DNA of 64,000 nucleotides from assembly GCA_024761205.1 (NCBI GenBank), contig JAMASS010000026.1:1-64000 (forward strand). Reading direction: 5' to 3'. Of this stretch, positions 48,172 to 57,890 are shown piece by piece. The notes beneath the pieces are model-generated. The model was not told the DNA's origin. It saw only the letters and a program-made list of their open reading frames with translations, and made no database searches. The DNA is from Limisphaerales bacterium. Lineage in GTDB: Bacteria; Verrucomicrobiota; Verrucomicrobiia; Limisphaerales; AAA164-E04. Position numbers and translations under genes: made by a program. Positions within the stretch are counted from its first letter, which is position 1; every line of letters starts with the position of its first letter.

Positions 48172-49082
48172 AAAACCCCGTGGCCCAGCTCCTTCACTGT
48201 TGGCGATGGTGGAAGCGGCTTCAACCGCAAGGTTATTTCAGATGGTCGGATGCCAAGCTACAGATCAACCGCGTCATTCTTCCCGCTCGCTTTGCCTATC
48301 AGAAAGCCGGCGAAGAGCTCAAAAAAGTCGCTAAAATAACTGCACGAGACGAACACATCACACGGATCGACCTTCCGGAACACCAACTTCACTTCTACTG
48401 GCACGGGACGGCGGATAACAATCTCTACTTCCTCATCGAGCAGGAATTCAACCCCCGCAACCCCCACTGTTATACCACGCCTCCCATTCACTTGACCGAA
48501 CGAAGTCGGGTGATTGATGTCGGCGCCTGTGAGGGGCTCTTCGCTTATCGTCTGCTGAAGCAAAACCTCTGTCAGGAAGTGATCTGCTTCGAACCCCTGC
48601 GAGCCATGGCGACTTTAATTTGGCAAAGCGCCGTTGAAAATGGAGTTGCCGACCGACTCAAAGTAGAACCTGTAGCAGTGGCCGAGAGCTCTGGCCCCGT
48701 GAGGTTGATCGCCTCAGACAGCCCGGATGCTTATCGAATCGAGGCAGCCGACAGCGAGACTCAAGAACCAGATACCTACGCTGTGAAGCTGGATGAATAC
48801 TTCGACAATCATCAGATCACGCTTCGCTCAAAAGATCTGATCAAGATAGACGCTGAAGGAGCCGATCTCGCCGTCCTCCAAGGCTCAGCCGAAACCATCG
48901 CTCGAGATCAACCTCAGATCGCGGTGACGACCTATCATGCGGACGAACACGTGGAAGAAATTACTGCTCTGCTGAAGAAGCTCAATCCCGGCTACCGATT
49001 CCGCCTCAAAGGCTTTGCCCATTGGACCAGCCGACCGCGGCCAGTGCTGCTTCAGGCAGCCAACGCGCCCACGAAAGGCTGA
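48168..49082 (+). CDS. FkbM-family methyltransferase
   Basis: A 304-residue protein; its ATG overlaps the flippase stop (ATGA), so the two are coupled. The SAM fold starts at VIDVGACEGLFAYRLLKQN, then ICFEPLRAMATLIWQSA, VEPVAVAESSG, and DLIKIDAEGADLAVLQGSAE with the IDxEGxE-like FkbM motif. FkbM enzymes O-methylate sugars in polysaccharides and antibiotics. Paired with a flippase, it probably modifies a cell-surface glycan. Confidence 0.82.
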   Translation: MKNPVAQLLHCWRWWKRLQPQGYFRWSDAKLQINRVILPARFAYQKAGEELKKVAKITARDEHITRIDLPEHQLHFYWHGTADNNLYFLIEQEFNPRNPHCYTTPPIHLTERSRVIDVGACEGLFAYRLLKQNLCQEVICFEPLRAMATLIWQSAVENGVADRLKVEPVAVAESSGPVRLIASDSPDAYRIEAADSETQEPDTYAVKLDEYFDNHQITLRSKDLIKIDAEGADLAVLQGSAETIARDQPQIAVTTYHADEHVEEITALLKKLNPGYRFRLKGFAHWTSRPRPVLLQAANAPTKG

Positions 49083-49284
49083 AATCTCGTATTGCAACTG
49101 AATTGCATGGGAGATTCAACATGGACATCAGTCGCGGGGAATCCAAAACAAGCGAAAGATTGCCACACTCCAGAACCTAACGGCCTTTTACCACATTCTT
49201 TGCGCGTGATAGAGTCCGGTTCGTCACCCGGCGTCTTGGTGAAGGATGAGAGTGCGGTGATTTTTCAACGATTGCCCCAAATAG

Positions 49285-49323
49285 TGCATGAAAGGCCGAG
49301 CTCAAGACCCGGCCTTTCATGCA
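49285..49323 (+). terminator. Perfect 14-bp hairpin between convergent genes
   Basis: TGCATGAAAGGCCG pairs with its exact complement over an 11-base loop, between the convergent FkbM and pilin genes. No T-run on either side; the location suggests a bidirectional 3' end. Confidence 0.7.
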
Positions 49324-49345
49324 ATCCAAAATTCAATTCAACCGC

Positions 49346-49744
49346 TCAAAAATCCGAATTCACCGGCCCTTCCGAGGTGAACGGACCCGGCAAGCCAGTG
49401 AGCGTCACATTCGGTGGCAGACTCGCACGGGAGGATTCATTTACGGAGCCTAGCTCATAAGTCTCTCCCACTACCGGCGCGGGAAACTTTCGGTTCTTAA
49501 AGTAAGGTGCCAAATCCTCATGAGTTGGCGTAGCCGTGCTCGGCTTCCGGTTTTCCAACGCCCACTGCTCCTTGAAACCGTCCACCAAGCGTAAGTTATT
49601 GTAGATGCTGTTCAATTGGGTCGTTTCACGGGCACGCACAAAATTGGGCACTGCAATCGCTGCCAAAAGACCAATGATGGCCACCACGATCATAATCTCA
49701 ACGAGCGTAAACGCTGCTCGGCCTCTAAACGTCTTGATTTGCAT
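49346..49744 (-). CDS. Type IV pilin / type II secretion pseudopilin
   Basis: A 132-residue protein with a classic prepilin N-terminus: short basic leader, then FTLVEIMIVVAIIGLLAAIA with Glu5 of the mature protein. The residue before Phe is Ala, not the usual Gly. The soluble part is short and ends with a segment typical of verrucomicrobial pseudopilins. It lies 236 bases after the giant PA14/LTD protein gene on the same strand. No other pilus genes are near. Confidence 0.85.
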   Translation of the reverse strand: MQIKTFRGRAAFTLVEIMIVVAIIGLLAAIAVPNFVRARETTQLNSIYNNLRLVDGFKEQWALENRKPSTATPTHEDLAPYFKNRKFPAPVVGETYELGSVNESSRASLPPNVTLTGLPGPFTSEGPVNSDF

Positions 49745-49979
49745 GTCTATTTCTCAGGCTTTAAAAAATTTAGTTTTCCCGACGCCAAGTCTTGCCGGAA
49801 AATAATTGTCTTTCAACAACCATTCTCCCAACGAGTCCACTGGCAGCTACTGTCTGCAGCCTGCAACGGACCGGTCCCTTAATCTTCTACACCATCGGGC
49901 ACCGAAAGTTTCCGATAGAAAATGTCAATTCCAGAATTCGATCAAGACTAAGGTAAACCAGCCGAGATCTGGATTTTCA

Positions 49980-52900
49980 TCACCGGACAGCCATTTCACC
50001 CGGGTTTAATAGGCGTAGCACTCGATAAAATCGCCTCTCTGCAATCAGAATCGGACCGGAATACTGTGTGATTCCACCTTCGGCCGTAACCGTCGTCAGG
50101 TCAGTCCATTCTGCCGATTCTATATCCGAACACGCCTGGACAATGTACTGAGCGCTCGCCTCGGAGGCCCATTCAAAGACAATATTCTCCCCATCCGCCT
50201 GCGGCAGCATTACCAACTCGGGCTCGTCAATCGCTGGAGTCAACATTACCTCGAAAGATCGAGTGGCCGACAGCGGTGGGCTTCCATCATCCGTTACCGA
50301 AACAATGAACACAAATGTACCCGGCTCCGTACCAGCGAGCGGCGTCCATGTCACCACACCAGTCTGAGGATCGATCGAAGCACCAGCGGGCAGTGACCCG
50401 CCTAGGGCAAACCGCAACTCTTGCACCGGCACATCTCTATCGATTATCCGCATGGGAATATTCAGGCTAGACCCCAATGAGAGTATGCGATCCTTAATAC
50501 TTCCCAATATCGGCGGGCGATTGACTTCCCGAACTTGCACTCCATAGGTGGCCGTCGTCGTTTGCGGCGGGCTTCCTGAATCTGTCACCGATACCTGGAT
50601 AGCGAAGCGCCCGGGTCCATGACCTTCCGAGGTCAACCAACGGATCTCACCCGTATTTGGATCAATCGTTGCTCCAGCCGGATGAAGCGATCCTAGCTCA
50701 AACCGCAACAAACTACCGTCCCCATCCGGATCAAACGCACTGACGGTTAGATCAAAGAGACCACCCTCATCAATGACCAGATCGGGCAGAGGCGATACAA
50801 TCGGCGGCTGATTGGGCCCCCCTTGGTTCACGACATTCGCTGAGCCCGGTGTGGGCATTGACAAAACACCAATCCAATCCGGATCCCCATCCCTCAAGCG
50901 CCCCTGACTCACGTTGGTTTCCTGAGCTGCAAATTCGACTCGATCCACCACCGACCCATTCGGCGCGGACAGGGAAATGACCTCACCACTTCGACTCAAT
51001 CGGAACGCCACATGCAAATCGCCCCGGTCGCCCATCGGCAGCGTTTCACCATCCGCCCAAACCAGCAGGAAGGACCTCGGCCCAACGACCGTCCCGTCCG
51101 GAATCATGACCTTTTGGAGATCCGCCGGATCATCCGAGAGAAAATAACCCGATAGATCCACGGAAGTATCCCCCGCATTGTAGAGTTCCAGCCAATCATC
51201 GAACTGTTGATCCAATGGGTCCTGATTGAAGTTTCCGTTGTCCGCCAGCCACTCATTGATGAAAACGGCAACCTCGGGGGCTCGGTCGTCATTAGCCCTA
51301 CCCGGAGTCGGCGTCAGAAAGACCTTCCGTAGATTCGGTGAACCGTTCGGGAAGGCCCCAAAACTCCGATCCTTCTGAAGATCCTCATAGTTCAAATAGT
51401 CCACAATCGCAACGCCAACACTGGATTGCACCGTCATGGCCACCGCCCCCTGGGCCGCAGGCAGTCGAAAATTCGCATGCCACTCGGCCCCGGTTGAAGC
51501 CTCCGGCTCGCCATCACACCAAACAATCTGATACTCGCCAGGCCCAATCATCGCCGTATCTGGAAACTTCCACTGCATTGAGTTTTGGTAATCACTCGTC
51601 AGATAGAAGTCGCCCAGCGCCAAAGGTTGATCGCCTGAGTTATAAATCTCGACCCAGGGCTCGGCCTCCCCCTGTCCGTCAACAATACCTGTCTGATTGA
51701 CCGACTGCACTTCGTTCAGCCACAACAACGGCAGCGTCGTAGCACTCCGCACGACAGAATTTCGGCGTCCAGGTGTAGCTGCTTCATCATCCCTTCTGGT
51801 TTCTCCCACCAATGACAAACCGAAGACGATATCGGTGCTCGTGGCATTTGTCTGATGCACCTCGACCGCAATCACGTTTTCTCCCTCAACCAAATACGTG
51901 TTTGGCAAGAAGAAGGGACCTTCCAGCTCAGCGTTGTTCACCGTCTCGGTGGCAAAGGTCCCAAAAGAAACGTTCTCACCCATTCGCCGGCGAAGCACCG
52001 GCATCCCATTGAGGTATACCACAGCGCCATCGTCAATGATCAAGGATGCTTCAAGTTCCATCCCATCCACGTTATTCGCTATAAATGTCTTGCGGAAATA
52101 GTAGGTTGGTTCACCCAACGTCAAAAGTGTGTTCTTGGCGGCCGGCAACGGCGAAGCTTCGACATACAAGAGCGCGGGGCCCGACGGCCACTCTTCATCG
52201 TTAAAATGCGGAGTTCGCCAACGGGCGTCTAGGTTCGCCCCCGACTGATTGTAACGCCATTCGTCCGTCATTGAAATCAGTGTCTGCGGACCGGTCATCG
52301 GTGACGATTCCACGACCGCAGTCCAATGGGCTACCCGTCGGTTATCAGCCCTTGGATCAATGAGCTGCAGCGAGGAACCCTGACCATCCGCCAAAGGCGA
52401 CCAAGGAAGGGCATCTTCATAAGTGACCTGATCGATCAACAACGCGTTGGCTTCATCAACAGCCGCAGACACCAAACTGATCGTCTCACCGTTATTGGAA
52501 AGCCGCCCGCTGAACTCCCCGGCAATCGAGACCGAAGGCCCGTAGACACCGGCAAACGCCGTTCGATCACTCACGACGACGGCGTATCCCTGCGGTCCGA
52601 GTACAAAGCCCGCGTCAAAGCGATAGTCAACGCCATTCAAAACATAGTTCGACAAATCAAACGAATGAGTCTCCGAAGTATTATGTATCTCAACGAATCC
52701 GGTGCCCGAGACCTTCGGGTTATACATCAACTCATTCAATACCAAGTGATCTCGAGGATCCTGCCTGTCACCCGTAAACGTCACGGTGATCGTATCCTCG
52801 CTACCCGACACCTTGTTGCCCCTTAAATCAAAACCCTCCACGCTGAGCGCGTTTACACCAGTCTGCAGCGGGACCTGCATTCGCCATGCCCGCACACTGG

Positions 52901-55900
52901 TCCACTCAATAGGATAGCCAATGCCGTTGACCCGAATCGATTTGACCGCCACGGGAGCGGTTCCTTCCAAGGTGCCGATATTGTCGTGGCTCAAGAACGC
53001 GTTTCCAGAGTTCGTCGTGATCTCGAAATCCGCATTCTCCTTGTCCAACTCGCGAATAAGGTAGCTCCTTCGCAACCGAATCCAATTCTTCACTCCTCTG
53101 GGGTTCCCTGCCGACACTTGATTGGCCTGAAAAGCGTCATAAACCGCGTCCAGCATCGAGCTGCTGTTGGCCTCCAGCAGGGGACCGTTGATCGCATCCT
53201 CCCACGCCCTCAAATAGGCACGCCGGAAGGTCGGGTGATTGTACATCCGTTCAATGGTCAGATCACCGGCTTGAAACATCGAATGGTTCGTGTTGTCACT
53301 GCCGCCCCCCAGCGAGAAGTCGAGATCCCAAAGGATCATCTTCCACTTTCCGTTTTCCGGCTTGTAGGCCGACATATTCTTCCCTCGCCGATAACCATAA
53401 CCATCCCAGTCCCCCACGATATGCCGAACCGCGAAGATGCGCATCCACTGCTCAACATCGACAATCGATTCCACCGCTTGCTCGTATTCAGATCCCTGGG
53501 TGTTCAGTGCCTCAACCAGCTCAAACAATCGCGCGTGATCATCGTCCAATCCGCCATTAGGCTTCTTTTCCCAGCTCCACCGATATCGGGCCAGTTTCAG
53601 CTCTCCGTTAGTAGAAATGTAACGACGCAACATGGCGTTCTCATTAAACTCACGATTGACCGAATCGTTAAACTCAAACCAATCATCAATCTTAAACAAC
53701 TCACCCTCCCGCTCCCGCGGAAACCAGGCCGAGACGTACTCAGAGCTCGGATGCTGGGAATCGGTATAGACCTGTCCCTTAAGTGTCCCATTAACCATGA
53801 ACTGAACATAGCGTTGATAGCTAAATGGCAAGTTCATCTGATCGGCGATCCAAAAACTTGCCCGCTCCCGTTGGAGTGTGTTGTCTCGCCCCGGTTGCTC
53901 CAAGCCATCTAAGTTCACCTTGTTCACTCCCAAAAATAAGTCATCCTCCGGGAACACGATGATCATCCCGGTCGGCTGGCTGGAAGTCGGACTGCCGTAT
54001 CCCGGGCGAATAAACGGACTCCCACGGAAGCGGCCCCGGGCATTGTAGATCGCACGGAAATTGCCATACACAAAGGTGGAATCGATCAACTCATTGCTCA
54101 ACTTCTCACGGCGACGCCAAGTCGTGACATTATCGGTCGCAATCCAAAGCCGATAGGTTCCAAAATCACTGCGAATCGGCGCCTCGCCAAAACGAACCAA
54201 ACACTCACGATTCCAGGGATTTTCTGGAAACTGTGTGCTCGCAGCCCGTTCGTGCCCATCAGTGGCTTCCACCAAGAACGCGATCATCCTCCGGTTCGAC
54301 TGCCCGGGAATGGTTGCTGTGTACGCCCCCGCCCCGCGGTACACCATCGGCACCTTTTGGTATTCCTTCTCCCGATCATGACGATATTTCAACACCAACC
54401 TTGACAGTCCATCCACATCAAACACCTGCGCCCTTACCGTGACTGCTTGCCCGCTTTGCGGCAGAATCGGATCGTGCAACACCGACAATATCGCCGGTCC
54501 AACGTTGGCCCGCGCCTGACTATTCACTGCGCCCGGGGTTCCTAGGTTGGTCGGCAATTTCATTCGGCCGGAAAGCTCCAAAGGATTCCCCTTGATTCGC
54601 AGGAGAATATCGGGATGACCGCGCAACCAACGCACCTTGGCGCGAATGATTCCGGTTTGCCCATGGACAAGACTCGAACTAAGATCCGACTCCACCCGGT
54701 TGGCCCCGTTGTCACCGCCACTAGTCGCCCGCAAGTGCAGACTCCTTTGGCTCTCGAATCCCTCGCCGGACTCGCTCAAGCCTGATCGGACATGGTTGCC
54801 TTGAATCACCCAGCCATCCAATCCATTCTCAAAATCCCCGTTGCTCACTTGATTACCACCATCCGCCTCGGCCACGAACACATCATCCACCAAACATTCA
54901 CCGCCTCCCATCAGGAGCATCTGAATCTCATTGTAGCTGCCCCGCCCGTTGTCAAGTTGGCCACTGTGTCCGATCGTCGTCCACTCGGATTTCTGTGTCT
55001 CATCACTGTCCGCCCAATTGGAAGCAAACCGATTGTCACTCCTGGAATCGATCAATTCGAGACTACTGCCACCCCCGTCAGACCAATTGCCCCATTGGCC
55101 TCCATCGCGATAAGCCACTTCATCCACGGTGATCCAAATGGTGTCCTGCATGGGCTCTCCCGTGGCGGAAAGGACCTCGATCGTATCCGGACGCTCAAGC
55201 GCCACGCGAGCGCGCCTATTAGATAGCGTTCCGTTGAAATTCCCCCTCGTATTCTCCAATGTGAGATTCGGATAGCTCGCCACCAAGCGTGCCGCATCTT
55301 TGGCCACTACGAGATAGCCACCCGCAGCAATGACCGTTCCCGCCGGAAACCGATAGTCAATTTCGTCCGCCATCCGCCACCCGCTCAAATCAATCGCTCC
55401 GTTCGAATGATTGTGCAACTCGACATACTCATCGGCCGTCGATCCGCTAATGGGATGATACATGATCTCATTGATCACAATATCGGGCTCACGGGGTGAG
55501 GTATTGGACGCACCGGGTGTCAACGACGCCAGCGGACTCCAATAACGCGCCCCATCGGGAAATCGTCCGGTCGAGATGCCGTTCGCCTGCCCAAAAAACC
55601 GAATCGAATCGATGACCGGCCCACCCTCAGGAGAATGCAAGGCAATCCACTCGCCTTTCGATCGCAGCGAAAATCCCAACTGATTCTGATCCAATGACAG
55701 AAAACCGCCCGCCGGGATCATTGTTCCCTCCGGAAAGGTGTATCCCATTTGGTTGGGACCATCACTGAGCTGACATCCCGAAAGATCGACACTCCGGTTC
55801 GAGTAGTTGTACAACTCCACAAAGTCCAAGATGGGATCATCCGTATGAGCGAGAAACTCATTGACCAGCACCCCCCCATACGGATTCAATCCAACCGGTT

Positions 55901-57572
55901 CCGGTTTTCCTGGCGAACCATCAAGCTGAAAACTAGCCGCCCAAGCTTCGACCAAGCCCTCTCCGTATGACGGCTTTGCCAGCACCAATGAATGTCCAAA
56001 ACCATCGGCAGCCACTGGCCAGTCGCCCCGGTCACTGTAGCCCACATCCAACAAAAGTGCGTCGGCTCGATTGCGCAGACGGACGGTCCCCCCCTGGTTC
56101 GGGAGCGATCCCGTCCAAGGGCCCAATACCCCTTCAACACCGTAGTGTTGCGCCACGTCTTCAGGCGAGGCCGCAATGATCAAATACTCTCCGGATTCGA
56201 TTTCCGTCCCTTTCGGGAAGGTAAAATCAACATCGCCCGACAATCGAAAATCACCCAGGTCCTCGGACCATTCTTGGCTGTTGTACAACTCGACGAATTC
56301 GAGATTGAGACCATCCTGCCGTTCTGCGGGGTGATAGTGGATTTCCGTTATCACCATGCCGGTGGTCCTTGCCGACGGACCCGGTGGCTCCGGATTGCCC
56401 ACGAGCTCCTCGACGGGAAGCGGCTCAAAATCCCATGAGAAAGCCCTCGCCGCCGAGCCAATTGCATTCGGTGTCATCGCCTGATCGCGAACATTCCTCA
56501 CCGCCAGCTGATAGGTGACACCGGGCATCAGAACGGTCGTTGTCAACACCACCTCATCACCTTCTCCAGACACACGCGCATCCAAAACCCTAACACCTTG
56601 ATCAATCACGTAATTCGCCGGATTGGAAGCTGTTATCGAATCCACCGGTTCAGAAAAGGTGACGGCCAACGACTTGGCATCGCCTAGATTCACCACGGCG
56701 ACAAGAAAAGGCGCCGTCTGATCCCCGCGCACAGACAAGCGAGCAACATTGCTGGTTGTCGTGCCCTCCCTGTTCGTGATAACGACCTGATACATCGAGC
56801 CGCTATCACCGAGGCCCACAGATTCGAGTTCGAGAACCGACGCCGTGGCTCCGGGAATATCGACTCCATCCCGCTGCCACTGAAAGGACGCCCCAAGGGT
56901 TCGGGTCAATCTCACCGCAAACACGGCCGTTTCCCTTTCCCCCACCGTCACATCCTCTGGTTGCTCAGCAATCTCCGGCATACCAAGACTGACCGGCCTC
57001 AACCGGGACCCCGGAATCGGCTCCTCGATCTGTCCGTTGGGCAACTGCCAGCGAACCGCCAGATGGTCTCCCCCGCTGCCCTCCTTCATCAACGCTTCAA
57101 TGTAGTAGCGTTGGCCGCCCTCCAATGAAATCGGGATGGATTCTTGCTCCGCGTAAACGCCCCATTGTCGGGGAGCCGTCCAGCCGGGAACCTCCGCGAT
57201 CCACCAAAAATCCCTCTCCGATTCATCGAATTCACGATCAGTGGGGCCCAGGTACAGGGCGCTTCCGTCATCGCTGGAAATCCAAAATTTATACTCACCC
57301 GTCTCAGGTGGCAGAATGAACCCGCGAATCCGCTGCCCATAATTTTCATCCGCATTCATAGGCGCTTCAAAGGAAGGGATGATCGATTCGCTCGTCGGTT
57401 GAGACGGAAACCGGGAGTCCTGAATCAAATCACTGATTGTAAGACCCCCGATATTTGTATAAACCTCCCGCAGTAACCCCTGGTTTTGAGCCTGCACCCT
57501 CTGCAACCCAACACCGGCTAAGCCCACGAAAACAGCGACTCCCAAGCCAATGACCATCCGTTTGTCAAACAT
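49980..57572 (-). CDS. Giant secreted PA14 / lamin-tail / CotH / cadherin-like protein
   Basis: A 2530-residue protein with a signal peptide (VIGLGVAVFVGLAGVGLQRVQA). Domains in order: PA14-type carbohydrate-binding domain (about 30-190, with GEYKFWISSDDGSALYLG), Ig-like (205-280), SbsA-type Ig-like (285-375), lamin-tail domains at about 412, 567 and 705, CotH kinase (about 1130-1520, canonical motif WDLDFSLGGG near 1410), LTDs at about 1615, 1950 and 2110, and two cadherin-like Ig repeats (about 2250-2450, PPIVSPLPDLVIDEGG and PPILGSIKDRILSLG). The C-terminus ends with a short strand domain. It is probably exported and attached to the surface or matrix. Confidence 0.88.
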   Translation of the reverse strand: MFDKRMVIGLGVAVFVGLAGVGLQRVQAQNQGLLREVYTNIGGLTISDLIQDSRFPSQPTSESIIPSFEAPMNADENYGQRIRGFILPPETGEYKFWISSDDGSALYLGPTDREFDESERDFWWIAEVPGWTAPRQWGVYAEQESIPISLEGGQRYYIEALMKEGSGGDHLAVRWQLPNGQIEEPIPGSRLRPVSLGMPEIAEQPEDVTVGERETAVFAVRLTRTLGASFQWQRDGVDIPGATASVLELESVGLGDSGSMYQVVITNREGTTTSNVARLSVRGDQTAPFLVAVVNLGDAKSLAVTFSEPVDSITASNPANYVIDQGVRVLDARVSGEGDEVVLTTTVLMPGVTYQLAVRNVRDQAMTPNAIGSAARAFSWDFEPLPVEELVGNPEPPGPSARTTGMVITEIHYHPAERQDGLNLEFVELYNSQEWSEDLGDFRLSGDVDFTFPKGTEIESGEYLIIAASPEDVAQHYGVEGVLGPWTGSLPNQGGTVRLRNRADALLLDVGYSDRGDWPVAADGFGHSLVLAKPSYGEGLVEAWAASFQLDGSPGKPEPVGLNPYGGVLVNEFLAHTDDPILDFVELYNYSNRSVDLSGCQLSDGPNQMGYTFPEGTMIPAGGFLSLDQNQLGFSLRSKGEWIALHSPEGGPVIDSIRFFGQANGISTGRFPDGARYWSPLASLTPGASNTSPREPDIVINEIMYHPISGSTADEYVELHNHSNGAIDLSGWRMADEIDYRFPAGTVIAAGGYLVVAKDAARLVASYPNLTLENTRGNFNGTLSNRRARVALERPDTIEVLSATGEPMQDTIWITVDEVAYRDGGQWGNWSDGGGSSLELIDSRSDNRFASNWADSDETQKSEWTTIGHSGQLDNGRGSYNEIQMLLMGGGECLVDDVFVAEADGGNQVSNGDFENGLDGWVIQGNHVRSGLSESGEGFESQRSLHLRATSGGDNGANRVESDLSSSLVHGQTGIIRAKVRWLRGHPDILLRIKGNPLELSGRMKLPTNLGTPGAVNSQARANVGPAILSVLHDPILPQSGQAVTVRAQVFDVDGLSRLVLKYRHDREKEYQKVPMVYRGAGAYTATIPGQSNRRMIAFLVEATDGHERAASTQFPENPWNRECLVRFGEAPIRSDFGTYRLWIATDNVTTWRRREKLSNELIDSTFVYGNFRAIYNARGRFRGSPFIRPGYGSPTSSQPTGMIIVFPEDDLFLGVNKVNLDGLEQPGRDNTLQRERASFWIADQMNLPFSYQRYVQFMVNGTLKGQVYTDSQHPSSEYVSAWFPREREGELFKIDDWFEFNDSVNREFNENAMLRRYISTNGELKLARYRWSWEKKPNGGLDDDHARLFELVEALNTQGSEYEQAVESIVDVEQWMRIFAVRHIVGDWDGYGYRRGKNMSAYKPENGKWKMILWDLDFSLGGGSDNTNHSMFQAGDLTIERMYNHPTFRRAYLRAWEDAINGPLLEANSSSMLDAVYDAFQANQVSAGNPRGVKNWIRLRRSYLIRELDKENADFEITTNSGNAFLSHDNIGTLEGTAPVAVKSIRVNGIGYPIEWTSVRAWRMQVPLQTGVNALSVEGFDLRGNKVSGSEDTITVTFTGDRQDPRDHLVLNELMYNPKVSGTGFVEIHNTSETHSFDLSNYVLNGVDYRFDAGFVLGPQGYAVVVSDRTAFAGVYGPSVSIAGEFSGRLSNNGETISLVSAAVDEANALLIDQVTYEDALPWSPLADGQGSSLQLIDPRADNRRVAHWTAVVESSPMTGPQTLISMTDEWRYNQSGANLDARWRTPHFNDEEWPSGPALLYVEASPLPAAKNTLLTLGEPTYYFRKTFIANNVDGMELEASLIIDDGAVVYLNGMPVLRRRMGENVSFGTFATETVNNAELEGPFFLPNTYLVEGENVIAVEVHQTNATSTDIVFGLSLVGETRRDDEAATPGRRNSVVRSATTLPLLWLNEVQSVNQTGIVDGQGEAEPWVEIYNSGDQPLALGDFYLTSDYQNSMQWKFPDTAMIGPGEYQIVWCDGEPEASTGAEWHANFRLPAAQGAVAMTVQSSVGVAIVDYLNYEDLQKDRSFGAFPNGSPNLRKVFLTPTPGRANDDRAPEVAVFINEWLADNGNFNQDPLDQQFDDWLELYNAGDTSVDLSGYFLSDDPADLQKVMIPDGTVVGPRSFLLVWADGETLPMGDRGDLHVAFRLSRSGEVISLSAPNGSVVDRVEFAAQETNVSQGRLRDGDPDWIGVLSMPTPGSANVVNQGGPNQPPIVSPLPDLVIDEGGLFDLTVSAFDPDGDGSLLRFELGSLHPAGATIDPNTGEIRWLTSEGHGPGRFAIQVSVTDSGSPPQTTTATYGVQVREVNRPPILGSIKDRILSLGSSLNIPMRIIDRDVPVQELRFALGGSLPAGASIDPQTGVVTWTPLAGTEPGTFVFIVSVTDDGSPPLSATRSFEVMLTPAIDEPELVMLPQADGENIVFEWASEASAQYIVQACSDIESAEWTDLTTVTAEGGITQYSGPILIAERRFYRVLRLLNPGEMAVR

Positions 57573-57696
57573 AACAACTCAACCGCCTTAACCATATACC
57601 CATACCACAAGCAAACCAGACGCCAACGGATGATTATCGAAGAAATTGACCCCAAAAATCAATCTCTTCTCGAAGCGTAACGCAAATAGCAGTCTT

Positions 57697-57815
57697 TCAT
57701 GCGGCCCGGCCAAGAATGCGCCTGACCCCTGGCTGAGGAATAAAGTGTTCCCGAATCCGCTCCCGCCGCTCATCGGTCAAGCGAATCATGCGGAACTGTC
57801 CGCCCTATCAATTTG
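57697..57815 (-). mobile_element. IS5-like transposase start, remnant (copy B, inverted)
   Basis: On the minus strand ATG 57789 opens MIRLTDERRERIREHFIPQ, ending at TGA 57697 after 30 residues. Bases 57815-57770 match 42293-42338 at 45 of 46 positions. It points toward copy A. Nothing of the catalytic part remains. Confidence 0.75.
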
Positions 57816-57890
57816 CTCTTCCATTTTGAGACAGCTTCAAGACTGCTCCTGAAGGATTCGGCTATGCGAAATTCCATTTACCCCGACACC

